A DNA stretch of 64,000 nucleotides from Cornus controversa (lineage: Eukaryota; Streptophyta; Magnoliopsida; Cornales; Cornaceae): NCBI GenBank assembly GCA_026545225.1, contig CM048849.1:14453541-14517540 (forward strand), given 5' to 3'. The translations under genes were made by a program, and so were the position numbers. A model generated the notes under the pieces. That model had not been told where the DNA came from. It made no database searches and saw nothing but the letters and a program-made list of their open reading frames with translations. Positions 13,010 through 24,461 of this stretch are shown one piece after another (within the stretch, counting starts at the first letter, position 1; each line of letters begins with the position of its first letter).

Positions 13010-13200
13010 AAGTAACAGAACTCAACAATTTTTTTTGATAAAGTATCATTAGAAAGCGTTCAAAGGGGGAACGCATCCCACAAAAACTACACAAGGACAA
13101 AATAGGGCCCCAACTCTCAGTATGTCCAAAAAAATCAACTATCCCCCTCATGAATTTACGGTTTCTCCCAAAGACCTAACAAAAAGAGAACTAATAATAG
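13010..13200 (-). mobile_element. possible LINE 3' tail (minus)
   Basis: Read on the minus strand, the segment ends ATGATACTTTATCAAAAAAA followed by an A run. This is the style of plant L1 3' ends, whose tails often read TTATCAAAAAAA. No ORF2 coding is visible upstream, so this would be a heavily 5'-truncated copy. It sits just downstream (minus sense) of the truncated SMC2 pseudogene. Confidence 0.35.
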
Positions 13201-13377
13201 AGAATGTTACGATCCCAAGCAGAACTCGACATTTCAATTGTCGATTTTTTATTTTTTGTGATTTATTAGTAGATGTATATTAAAATTTTAAATATCTAAT
13301 AATTTGACACGAATAGAATAGTAACCCAAATGTATGCAATATATCATCCCTAAAAAGCATTGCCGAAAAAGACTTAC

Positions 13378-16300
13378 CTCCGTTGTAGAATCAATAGTTT
13401 TGCAAACAAAGGTTGGACCAAACACGTATTCCATTGCACTCTGCATATACATCAAGTTTTTTAGAATTTCATAATGAATAAAGTGAAACTTGCCTACACA
13501 AAATTCCATTAACCCAAACAAGAGAGAGAGGAATCATGAAAAGCTAGTTACTCTTCCACTCATTCACTGCTGTGATTATTCGTCTAAAGAAAGGATACAA
13601 AAAAAGGCGTGGTTTGCAGTTTTACAAGAATAAGAAAAATATTCACTGCATCATTTTAATAACTGCCTTATGCACAAAACAGTAATTAAAAACTTGTCGT
13701 TGATCTCCAAAGCATCTGATAACATCACATATGCATCCAAAATTCAATAAGCAACAAAAGCGAGTAATAACATCAATAATGCACTCGAAATCATACATTC
13801 AGTTCCTTATCATATCCAACTAGAGAAAGTGCCACTTCTGCATTCCTATCACCAACCCAGTATTGTAAAATAACAACCTTCTAGCAAATTCACACACTAG
13901 CAAGAGATATCAGAAATGAAGAAAACCAAGTGTGGAGACAAACCAATCTAGCGGCAACATTTTGAACTCTATGTGGAACAGGATGGGATTGAATTTTGTT
14001 TAGAGGAATAATTGTCACTCTTCTTCGAAGATCACCATTTTGCAATAGTTGCTTTCCAGTATTTTTTGTGCCCACATTATTAAACAAATTTCCACTAGCA
14101 GCAACCTGAACGTAAACTCAGTGTAAGAGTCTAGCTATAAGTGTACTTAGAACACGTTATAATTTGGAAATAAATTATACCACTTTTAAAATAAACGAAT
14201 TATAAAATATCATCCAAAGCTAACCTCTAAGGCTGTCATTGTGGAGCTATCCCTCACTTTAAAGAGTTTAGCAACCACACCTTTCACCTTCAACCTATCA
14301 AAATTCTTCATAGGGTCGAGATATGTGAACTCAACATTTGCCAATTGTGCAGAAAGAATCCAAATTTTATCTTTCAACCTCTGCACTATCTCTAACTCAG
14401 CTACACGGTCCTGAAGAAAAATTTACAATATAGAAAAGAAAGAAAAAAAAAAGTAAAATGACCAAATTGAGATTCATTCACCATTTAAGGTGCAAGTTAT
14501 TGTAGAATTGCCAATTGAAGAGCATACTTTTCGTAAAGCTTCCATCTGTCCCTCTCTTCATATGAAAGAGATTCCAAGGCCATTTTAACGTCTTCTACAT
14601 CTTTTCTTCTAACATTGAGCTCATTCTCTACAATAGCAGCTTCTTCAGGCTTTGATAGTTGATGCTTTTTGTCTATCAGCTCTTTCTCAGAATGGTTTAT
14701 TTTTGTTTTCATCTCTTTCAGTTATGTTTCTGCACTTCCCACAGCTACTTTTGCATCACCTAGTTGATTTTCAAGGCACTTCTCATTTCCATTGCTCTTA
14801 CCAGCTATTACTGTCCATAGTAACCATAGCAACATTTTCAAGAAAAACATTCTGTAAGGATATGAATGCAATAAACAACAATCTATACGCAGTTCAATGC
14901 ACAAAACAGGCGTGTCTGGGCAATCTTACCTGGTATTCCTTTTCATAGTCTTCCAAACTCTTAAGATTAGCTGCCCCATCTTCAGTGCCTTTACAACAGA
15001 GGCCCTCTCTTCTAAAGACTATTTGGATTCTTCAATACTTCTCACTATCTGGCAACATTAAAGCATGAAGTCTAGATGGTATGTTAAACAGAGAGAGCAC
15101 ACTTCACAAAACAAATAATTAATGGCATAAATACAATAACTTGTGATTTTAAGATAATAAAAATTCGATATCAGGTCATCCCCTCTTACCTTTTCAGCAT
15201 TCTCTTTTTCATTCATAAGAATTTCCTCTTGATTTTTCAGTAGAGACGCTTCCCTCACAAGATCACGAGAAAGAGCATCTACTTTCTGTCGCAAACTTTT
15301 TACTTCCCCCGCCCTTGCTTTTTTTTCAGTAGTCAACTTTTCTACTTCCCGTTTCCATCTCCTGTAACTCAAAGCGCATCCTTTCCGCATTATCATCAAT
15401 CTCAGATATTTTTGCCTTTTTTTCTTCCACCCCTTGAACTGCAGTGTCTCTAATCTTCTCAGCCTTCATACGCAATGCAAAACCTTTTGACTCAATCTAA
15501 TTCTGCATTGTCATTAGACCATTGCATGTATTGCATCCGCTCCTTCCTCAACTTCTCCAAAGCAGGAAGTATTTCCTGGTCAAGAAGCTTGCCAATCTAA
15601 TCAACCTTACTTTATTTTTTCTCAAGCGTCTTCAGAGCAGCCTCTTTCTTTATTGCCTTTTCAAGCATGGATAATATTTCAGGGGGATTCATATTTAGGA
15701 CCTTAGTAATGCGCCCTTGCATGATGAGAAAATGTGGATTATTAACATTAAGCTGCACTGAATGGAAAAGATTTTGTACTCGACTAGGCTGTGCTAGGTG
15801 CCCATTGATTAAGTATTTATTCCTTCCACCAACCACGATCTGCAACATAAGCAACAATCTCTAAGAATATCTGATTGAAATTTCCTTAAAGCAACTGAAT
15901 AAATTAGACCTGAATAAGTATGATGACAATCCTTGAAATATTAACTGAATGTTTGATAAGCATATGAAACTATTTTACATTTTTTTTCTCAGACAATGAA
16001 CTAAATGATACAATATTGATTACCATACACACCTGCATCATTCACAAGTACAATAGAAAAACCTGCAAAAGCTACTATTTACTGAAATCCAAAAAATAAG
16101 TAGCTAAAATTAAGGTTGTATAACACTTCGAAGTCCCCAAAAAATGTGCTAATTTTGAATCAATTATGGTATAGAAAAATAGGCCATTTATAATCTTATA
16201 TTTTTTGACATAATAGAAAGAGAAGATACATTCCTAGTACTAAGGAGCTCATCCTTCGAAATTTGAAATGTTTTCGGAAAACCTCTAAAATCTCCACTTA

Positions 16301-16767
16301 ATAGAAGACTACCACAAACTAGATGGTTTCATAACTTCCTTTTGGCCTTCCATTTTTGTAAATTACCATAGAAAAAAGAAGTGGCTTCACTTCTAATTTT
16401 TTTTCTTTTTTTTGTCAAATTGACAATATGTTAACGAACCCATTGATAAAATTTATTAATTAAGACCTATCAGTTGGAAAATTGAAGCATATAATCACAT
16501 GGATATCAATAAAAGTAACCTTAAAAATTAAAAATCAAACTCCCACATACCTAACGGGTGACCATAATCTCCAGAGAATCTTCGTAACCAAGAGGACTCC
16601 TACTCTTGTCTGAATTATCAAACACAATCGAAACCATAGCCTTCATAATCCCATCTTGCCCTTTCTTGTACAAGAGCTCCTAAAGATTTGAGGCTCGAAT
16701 TTGCTGTAAATTGGTGATGCCCAAAATGAAGCAAATTGAATCAAGAATGTTCGATTTTCCAAACCAT
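13378..16767 (-). pseudogene. SMC2: SMC2 (condensin ATPase) pseudogene, introns kept
   Basis: SMC2 is the condensin core ATPase that compacts chromosomes. Minus-strand exons recognised: 16767-16551 ([21 protein letters not shown]), 15839-15190 ([31 protein letters not shown], then coiled coil), 15048-14930, about 14830-14495 (KCLENQLGDAKVAVGSAET), 14410-14225 (AQLANVEFTY, KVKGVVAKLFKV), 14105-13944 (TGKQLLQNGDLRRRVTIIPL) and 13440-13378 (AMEYVFGPTFVCKT); a decayed bit lies near 13455-13495. GT/AG splice sites remain at most edges, so this is not a processed copy. Together they cover roughly the N-terminal half, from Walker A into the hinge. Damage: a one-base deletion in Walker A, loss of most of the EAAGTRMYE motif, at least six in-frame stops and several frameshifts. 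The first ~30 residues and the C-terminal half are missing. Confidence 0.92.
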
Positions 16768-18830
16768 TCAGCTAGGAGTTGAACCAAGGCTATTATCAGC
16801 CAGCAAGTATACCCCCTCCACCCCCTGAAATCTAAGTAAGGAGTTGGCAGCCTTTCCTGCTAGGAGTTAAACCAAGGCCACTATTCTAAACTTAGAGATA
16901 GTAATTACCAAGTATAATATGAAATAGGAAGGAATCGAGTAAAGGCCTTGTCCTACTCTAATACAAGTAGGTAGTGTTAGCTACCTTAATCCCTTGAAGT
17001 AAGGATTTGGAAGCTCAGGACCAAGAGTCACTGTAGTTGCTATAGCCAGGTGAGCTAGTCCCGTAACTGTGAGCTGTTCGAGTTCTAATTCTTTACAAGA
17101 CAGATGGGAGTTGTAGCTAACAAGTGTGCCCTGGGTGGAATCCTACTTATAATCTTTCTACTATATTGGCATGACGAGTGCCAAGTTATTAGTAGCTAGG
17201 AAGCTAAGCAAGTAGTACTTCAGTTCAGGTTAGGGCATAAAGCTACAAGTGCTATTTGCGATCGTGAGATAGAAGGCAGAGTGAACTTGTTATATAGGTA
17301 GTCGTGCGTCTTAATAGATCTTCTATACTTTTAGTAGCAGTAGTGGGTGAATCGGTTTCTTAGGTAAGGTTTACTTTCTTTATTAGAAGGATAAGCACAG
17401 TTATTGCTATTTGTCCCAACATTCAGCCGAGGTAGGCTACTAACTTGTTTGTTAAAAGTAGTTAACGAACGGAAATAAGGCCATTTGTTGTCTATAAGTG
17501 AAAATTGGATGGATGCTCGCTCCTTGGATATGCTTTCAAAAGGGTTGTTCTCATGCGTGCTGGTGTTCGTAGTCTATTGGTTTTTCTGTTCTCATGGGGG
17601 AAGGCAAGATTGGAGCATCTACAAGTTGAGAGTGTGCTCGGGCAAGTGGGCTAACTAGAACGACTAGTAACGGGATTTGCCTAAGGGGAATGGAACTCTT
17701 GTTTGAGAACTTTAGCTATGGACTTAGGTTAGCTAGCTCAGCTTCTCCTATGGCTATTTGGATTAAGGAAGTAGGGTAATGCGCAGACAAAGAAGTCCTA
17801 ATAATGGTGAGTCGAATCAGGCGTGACAGCCGTTCCAATGGCTTTTATGCCACCATTCAGGCCTTATTTAAGATAGGAGAATGAGGTTCAAGCAAGAGAC
17901 CCTGGGTTTTGCCTAAGGCGAGTAGCAAACTCTGGTTTCCGTGCACGCGTGGAAGGCAACTATGCTTATCAAGCAAGCATAGCAAAAAAATCCCCCTATT
18001 CCCCCCCCCGCCCAATCCATTAGTTGTAGCTCGAAGTTTGCCCTTAGTTGTCTCGAAGTTAGCTGCTTGGCATGCGTAGCTTGGGTAGTCTTAGTGAGCA
18101 ATTTGGATTGCTCATGCGGAGCTTTGGAAATTAAGTAACTAGGGAATTCATAGTCTAATCTTCTAATCCAAATCGAGAAGTTTTTTTGTTTAAAAGTAGA
18201 TTGGGAGTTCAAGTAGATGTTAAATTAGGGTGAGGTTGACTATTCTAGTCTACAGGCCACTTAGCTAAATGAAATCCTTAGTTTCAACTTTTCAGTGAGT
18301 CTCGTTATCTCCCAGTCGTAACTGTACCTTGTGGACTCTAACAAGCTCTCTTTGCTTCTCCCATGGCTTAAAAAAGCCATTAGTTAAACCCCTGACCTAT
18401 TGGTTAGTAGCTGAACCCCCTCTAATGAGCTGGTGAATCACCTGGTGTTGTTAGTTCGCTCTCATGGACCAATTGTGCTACTTTCAACCATGAGTAGCGG
18501 GTATTAGGTGAGGGGATACCTGTAGAACCGTTTAATTATGGAACAAGCTACGCATATTACATGTCCTTGAAAGCTATAGTTAAGGAAGTCTCAAAGATAG
18601 GAGAACAAGATCCTGGCACTAGCATGTTAAAGGAAAGAGGGGTACTTATTAATGTGGAAAAAAGACGTATAAAAATCGTATGAATCAATAAGACCTGATC
18701 TCCGATCTGTTCCTTGAGAAGCTGATGCTAGAACTGCTGTAGCTGGCCTAGGAGTTTAGGGGCCGGGGAGTACCATGAGTTGATGTGTAGATATCACGGG
18801 TTCTTCTCTACTTTTTTTTGCTCTCAAATA
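16768..18830. other. mitochondrial-like DNA insertion (candidate NUMT)
   Basis: The base composition changes sharply to near 45% GC by eye, and the style (GGAAGGAATCGAGTAAAGG, GCTAGGAAGCTAAGCAAG, CCCTTGAAGTAAGG) is what I know from plant mitochondrial spacers. No mitochondrial gene is recognised in it. One end abuts the broken SMC2 exon 1 at about 16768; the other fades near 18830. A motif GCTAGGAGTTGAACCAAGGC at about 16771 recurs at about 16859. A minus-strand open frame at 17913-18212 has no recognisable product. The mitochondrial origin is an inference from texture, not from a gene. Confidence 0.45.
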
Positions 18831-19262
18831 GAGTAATCACGAAGATCTCCAATTAATGAAATGAGGTATTAATTGAAATCCTAACATTAGAAAACATAAA
18901 TTTCATGACAAATGAGCTAAACGTCTTCTAGTGAGGTATTATATGAACCAAAAACATGGGATCAGTTAACCTAGTTTTCCGAAGCACTACAAGACAAATC
19001 ATTCTATATGATAGAATCACCACAAGAAAATAAAAGAATTTTACATAATATCAACATACATCCAACAAATCCGCTCTAATCCTATATCCCTCACTTATCT
19101 TACACTCATACATTGTTAAGTGGCATCCTTCTCAGCAACAACTTTATTTTAAAGGAAAATTAGATTTTGGTTACCAAATTGAATTTTTCTTTAGAATGAC
19201 CTTAAACTCAAAAAAAGGCATACAATCACCAAGCTTAAAAAATAATTACCAATAAGTAACCA
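18831..19262. other. AT-rich spacer, no gene seen
   Basis: Nothing recognisable. It would be the 5' flank of the SRPBCC-like exon that follows. Confidence 0.5.
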
Positions 19263-19685
19263 TTTAAAGCAACAGCAGGCCTCTCTCATCCCTTCACATC
19301 CCCTCATTCCCCGTTACTGTACTTCCAGGCAACTGGTGCCACTAACTCCATTACTTATCCCTTAAATTTATCCTCAACAACCGCAAGAATCATAAACCCA
19401 ATTCCATTATCATCATCATACCAACTATTCGCCGCATCTTCAAGACCTTCTCACTCTAAATTTAGATCCTCTAATCTAGAGGAGTCTTGCACTTCATTCG
19501 ATGATGACGACGCTAATGATGCCGACTCCGACACCGACACCTTTGAAAATTCTCTGTCCAACTATATAGAAGGTCATGGCATTGAGATTGAGATAAAAAA
19601 GATTGGAAAAAATTCTTGCAGAATTCGATCCAAGATTGCTATAGAGGCGAGTCTCGAGACCGTCTAGAACATCTTGACGGATTAC
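19263..19685 (+). pseudogene. SRPBCC/polyketide cyclase-like gene, first exon
   Basis: One frame is open from about 19263: a Ser/Thr/Pro-rich stretch that looks like a chloroplast transit peptide, an acidic linker (SFDDDDANDADSDTDTFENS), then HGIEIEIKKIGKNSCRIRSK, IAIEASLETV and NILTDYE. The last part matches the start of the START-like lipid-binding domain of plant COQ10/polyketide-cyclase family proteins (At4g01650 type), where VWNILTDYE is usual. The Trp codon is TAG here (19662-19664), a stop. There is no clear ATG; TTTAAAGCAACA at 19263 may be a mutated start. The match ends after DYE, where LINE ORF1 sequence begins. The rest of the gene is absent. Family assignment is from remembered motifs. 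Confidence 0.65.
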
Positions 19686-20560
19686 GAGACATTTGAAAGA
19701 AGGAAAGAGAAATTGGGGTGATGTAAGGCTTCTGATTGACATGTTGTACTATAGAGTGGGTTGTGCCAATCTGATGAAGAAGAGAAAGGAAAGACGACTG
19801 CTTCTGTATGGCCTGCCACTCCATCTCTAGTGCCAGAACTCATATGGTTTTCTGAAGCTTGACTCTGAGGAAGACTCAGAGACTGTAGTGATGGTTGTCT
19901 CTGATGGCAAGGAGCTTCCGTCCTTTGTTCTGGTTAAAGATGATTCAGTGGCCTATAAAGTTACTCTCATGGAATCAATTCCACCTCAACTCTCAATTGC
20001 GAAAATGGGTTGGGCCTCCTGCAATAGGCCCAAACTCAGGCGAAGAAATTTGGGCTGGTGTCCCAAGCTCCTTCTCGGCGGGTCTAAAGCAAGGGAAAAG
20101 TAAATGGGCTCACCGAAGTCTCAAGACAGCAAAATGATTAGATCAAAGAAAATTTATCCCCTGGCCCTGTCCAAAACATATAGTCGTAAAAAGGAGGAAT
20201 GGTGGAGATTGAGGGATGAGGGTGATTGTTGGACCAGTCATAGTGGAGATGAAGGGGTTACTCAGAGGAGGGGACGTCAAAAGATGGAAATGATGCAAGG
20301 ACAGGGACGAGTGGACTTTTACGCGCTAAAGACGAGTGGAGAAGAAGGTGGGAATCAGTGGTCACGTGGGGCGAGGGAGAAAGCTGCTGGGACACGTGGA
20401 GCAAAAGTTAACAACAATGCGCTGGTAGTTTCAAGCCAAACCCAAACCCAAACCCTATTGTGCGTATCCCACATCCAATATCCAAGAAGTAGGTATCCTT
20501 CAGGAAAGATCAAAGAGAAGGAGAAGGCTGATGAAGATCGCTTAGTTTGATTGTAGGGCG
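19686..20560 (+). pseudogene. LINE ORF1 fragment (DUF4283-type)
   Basis: Frames here read NWGDVRLLIDMLYYRVGCAN, KKRKERRLLLYGLPLHL, then DSEEDSETVVMVVSDGKELP and LVKDDSVAYKVTLMES. The same succession occurs on the minus strand at 37951-37523, where it is less broken, so this is the nucleic-acid-binding ORF1 protein of a plant L1-type LINE. Frameshifts and stops occur near 19720, 19740 and 19828. A basic, glycine-rich tail continues to about 20548. It starts abruptly, fused to the SRPBCC-like exon, and ends at the dispersed repeat at 20575. Confidence 0.75.
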
Positions 20561-20574
20561 AGAGCGATGGCTCA

Positions 20575-21600
20575 TGGAGAAGACGAAGACTCGGCTTGCG
20601 AAGAGAGAGAACGGAGGGAGGGAGGGAGAGAGAGAGAGAGAGCGGGAATTTTTTTAGCAAGGGATTGTAGAGAGTATTCAAACTGTAGTTTTAATTTGAG
20701 TGGTGGTTTAATGGCTGTGATTTAATCTGGGATTTAGTAGGCCGGTCACAATTGTTCACAGCTATTTTTTTTATAGTAAAATTAAGTGTATATTTGAAGA
20801 TACTTTAAAATATATATTATATATATATTTCACCTTTTGGATACCTTCAAACGCGGCTTCACTCTCTTATTCTTCTTAAGAAAAAAAATTTCAAAATCCA
20901 CAAAATATTATTCTAATATTATATTTATCATTCTCTCTCACTTTATTTACAAGACAACACCATATTTTTTGAATCAACACTCTTACATTTTTCGTATAAT
21001 CAAATCTTCTTTTCGAAGATTTATAATTATTTTTAAATAGGACTTGGAGATAGATGCATAGATTTGTAGAGAATTGTGGAAGTACTTAGTACTTTCTTCC
21101 TTTAAAAAAACAAGCACGGCCACCACAAAGTAAAACTTGTGATCATTTTATTTAAAATAACTTAGACGCGGTGACTAAAAATCACTTGTATGGGCTATCT
21201 AGAAGAAAAGTCATATTTCTTTTTGATTAATTTATATATTTAATAATGTTACCATTGTCATGTTCCAAAATATAAGCAACAAGTTTTAATCTGAAACTCA
21301 ATTGAAAAATATTTAATAATGTTATCCTCTTTGTATCAATTGCAAAGAAAAGTGTCTCTCCCATAATTCTCAACTAGACGACTGTATAGTTGGATTTAAT
21401 TTTTATATAATAATAAAAAAAGCTATGGTTGGTGTTTGGTCTTTTTGTTGGTGATTCGAGGAATGTCGTGTTGCTCGATTAAGAGAAAGGATAAGGAATA
21501 AGATTAAATGAATCACAGGCTAACATATAAGGGCAAATATAACATTAGAAAATGTTTTTTTTTGTGGTTTAGGGACTTTTTCGTAATTTAATTTTAGAAT
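20575..21600 (+). repeat. dispersed ~1 kb repeat, copy A
   Basis: The segment from GACGAAGACT through a GGGA/GA microsatellite, ATTGTAGAGAGTATTC, TTCAAACGCGGCTTCACTC, GACTTGGAGATAGATGCATA and AGTCCGC-like motifs to GGACTTTTTCGTAATTTAAT is repeated at 23600-24455 in the same orientation and at 41475-42240 in reverse. It is non-coding. The short open frame at 20837-21040 is not conserved between copies. Copy A lacks a ~58-bp piece found in the other two (see copy B). It may be a non-autonomous transposon or an LTR fragment; I see no diagnostic termini. Confidence 0.75.
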
Positions 21601-22246
21601 AATAGGAAAAACTTTTGTGGAATGTGAATATCAATAATCTTTACAAAAACTTGCAATGTCGCAATTATATTGCAATCACTTGCGATTGCCCTTTACTTGA
21701 TATATTTTCATTTGGGATAATTAGGCTTAACTTGCTCAGATTTATCAAAAATACATCCATCTTTTTGGTATTTTCAAAAATTACACTAGCCTCTTCCATT
21801 TGGACAACATTAATAAAATATGTGACACTACAATTTTAACTTACACTTTGGTAGTATCACATTGACAAATGCTCTAAAATTGTGACCCTACCAAATCTGG
21901 AACTTTCTTAATTTCCACCATTTTAACCTGATAGATTGTTTTATCTTTTTAAAACGTGTTTTCACTTGTAACATATATAACATATTGTGTTCTTGTGTTT
22001 CATCCTTCTCATTAAGACCCACAAAGACAGAGGATACAAAGCATGCAGATCCCTCCTCTACAATCAATAATTTGCCCGAGTGCTACATTAGTGGTACCTT
22101 AGCCTTCACAAATAACTCAATACTTGCACAATATCAAAATCCTCTAATAGCAAATAGCTTTGACGATGTTAATGCAACATCACCAACACTGGCTTAGCAA
22201 TGAAGTATTCACTTGACAAAAGCCACTTTGTACTCTATGTTATTCG
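21601..22246. other. spacer, no gene seen
   Basis: Short open frames at 21615-21839 and 21985-22197 show no domain. Nothing else is recognised. Confidence 0.5.
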
Positions 22247-22259
22247 AGTTACTCTTGAG

Positions 22260-22394
22260 TGCAAACAATTCTTTGGAGCCAGTCTTCACATACAATTCTG
22301 TAACTTACCTGGTCTGGAGTGGGGAGGTGGCCTTCATGAGTCCTAAGGATTAGTCTGGGCGAAATCTTGGATACCCTGGTTAATTAAAAAAGAA
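22260..22394 (+). mobile_element. 5'-truncated Au-like SINE with TSD
   Basis: The element begins at GCAAACAATTCTTTGGAGCC, lacking the tRNA-like head, and continues ACTTACCTGGTCTGGAGTGG, GGATTAGTCTGGGCGAAATC, TTGGATACCCTGGTTAATTA and an A-rich tail. This is the body and tail of an Au-type plant SINE. A near-perfect 13-bp direct repeat (AGTTACTCTTGAG at 22247-22259; AGTTACTCTTAAG at 22395-22407) flanks it. Confidence 0.75.
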
Positions 22395-22407
22395 AGTTAC
22401 TCTTAAG

Positions 22408-23599
22408 GGCATTCATTAATATATAATTTTGATCTTTATTCTATCATGAACTTAACAAACTTGCTCATCAGCAACTCGACAAAGTTTCGTTTTGTTCACG
22501 TTGACAAGGAAACCACACCATCTGATTATGGGGCGCCCATGAAATCTTCAAGACAAGAAACTTGTTCCCTGAAAGCTTCTGCAACATTTTCACTAGGTAT
22601 GATTGTGAATCAAGGCCCTTAAAGTAGTTGTCACAAGGGTTCAAATTATTGCCATTTTTTCACTGTTGTTATGGCACTTGATCACTCCAAGTCCCATCCA
22701 CTAGGAATGGCAAAATAGATCTTCTCACCCTCTTTAACATGGTTTAGAGACCCATTTAATGGTTTTAGGCCAAGATGGATTGTATAGTGAAAACCATATG
22801 AGTGCGAGGCGGGAATGGGGGAAGGTCACCTTGCCCCTCCCTTCCCAGTTTATAATGAGAAAATACTATACCTTATGTTAAATATAAATTACTTTTTTTT
22901 GTTGGAAAAATGTTAATGTTTATTTGCTTAATTTGGTACAATTGTGTAAACTTTAGAAGAAATTTTATTTGATTTATATTCTTAGATATTATTTTTAAAA
23001 TTTTGAGAGAAAAAATTAAAAAATAATAATTTCAGTGGGAGGTTAAATGGGACGGGACTGGTGGGGATGGGGGTGCGGGTAAGGCTGCAAATGAACCGAT
23101 TTGTTCACAAACAGCTTGTGCTCATTCGTTAAGCAAATGAGTCGAACTCGAGTTTGCTTGGTTTCTTGGTTCGTTTAATAAACAAACAGAACTCAAACAA
23201 TAGTGGGCTCGACTCATTTAGGCTCGTGAACATAAGCTCGTGTATGCTCACGAATTTATCATTTTTTTCCAATATTCATGTTTAGTATATATTATAAATA
23301 TATATTTATGATCAACCCATATAAAACCCCATTAAGACATATAGTTAAGCCCTCATCAAAATGTGTAACCCCATGTAAAAAAGTCCATGTTTACTTCACC
23401 AACTTATATGCCCTTATCAATTGCTACCAAGCACAAAATAGAATGGGATTGACCAAAATTCAATTTGATCCAAAATATTTTATACGGGTTTGGACTATTT
23501 CTAAATTTTAATTTTAGGACGAATCAACTATTGTTTGCTCTAAATCGATTCGAATAAAATTAGAGTAAGTTACTCCCACATCCCTTGAAATTCTTCTTT
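22408..23599. other. spacer with possible hAT-like remnants
   Basis: Two stretches look like ends of hAT-type elements: AGGAATGGCAAAATAGATC with later GGGACGGGACTGGTGGGG (22700-23075), and GGCTGCAAATGAACCGATTT followed by GCTCGTGAACATAAGCTCG (23083-23240). These motif styles are common at hAT termini in plants, but I find no clean 8-bp TSD and no transposase. The open frame at 23278-23511 is not recognised. Confidence 0.35.
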
Positions 23600-24455
23600 A
23601 TTACTTCTAAATGAAAAGACTTTTATATTTCACATTTCACATACCTTCAAACATGCTTCACTCTATTATTCTCTTTAAAAAAAAAATTCTCCAAAACACA
23701 CAAAATATTATTCTAATATCATATTTATCATTCTCTCTTTCACTTTATTTACAAGACAATTCGACATTCCTTGTATCAACACTCTTTCACATTTTTGTAT
23801 CATCAAAGCTTCTCTTTGAAGATTTATAATTTTTTTTTAAAAATGACTTGGAGATAGATGCATAGATTTGTGGATGTGCTTAGTACTACATTATATTTTG
23901 GTTTATCTTCCTTACAAAAAAAACAAACAAACTCCGCCACCCCAAAATAAAACTTGTGATCATTTTATTTAAAATGATTTAGACGCAGTGACTAAAAATT
24001 CATTTTAACTCTTTATCACCGCTGCAACATACACGCAGTGACTAAAAATCACTTGTATGAGCTATCTAGAAGAAAAGTTATATTTCTCTTTGATTAATTT
24101 ATATATTTAATAATGTTACCATTGTACAGTTCCAAAATATAAGCAGCACGTTTTAATCTGAAACTCAATTGAAAAATATTTAATAATGTTATCCTCTTTG
24201 TTTCAATTGCAAAGAAGAGTGTCTCTCCCATAATTCTCAACTAGACGGTTGTATAGATGTATTTAATTTTTAAATAAAAAAAGCTTTGGGTGACAGCGTT
24301 TGGTCTTTTTGTTAGTGATTCGAGGGATGTAGTGTTGCCTGGTTAAGAGAGAGGGTGAGAAAGTGAGGAAGAAGATAAAAGGAATCCCAGGTGAACATAG
24401 AAGGGCAAATATAACATTTGAAAATGTTTTGTGTGGTTGAAGGACTTTTTCGTAA
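23600..24455 (+). repeat. dispersed ~1 kb repeat, copy B
   Basis: It matches copy A from TTCACATACCTTCAAAC onward through GACTTGGAGATAGATGCATA to GGACTTTTTCGTAATTT. It keeps a ~58-bp piece (about 23990-24045) bounded by GACGCAGTGACTAAAAATT and CACGCAGTGACTAAAAATC that is missing in copy A. Its left end starts later than copy A. Its right end meets GATGAACCTAGAGGGGG at about 24463. Confidence 0.75.
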
Positions 24456-24461
24456 TTTGTG

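Noticed and set aside
17913-18212. Possible mitochondrial orf on the minus strand
   Set aside because: 99 codons with no recognisable domain and a proline/glycine stretch from a poly-C run; no support beyond being open.
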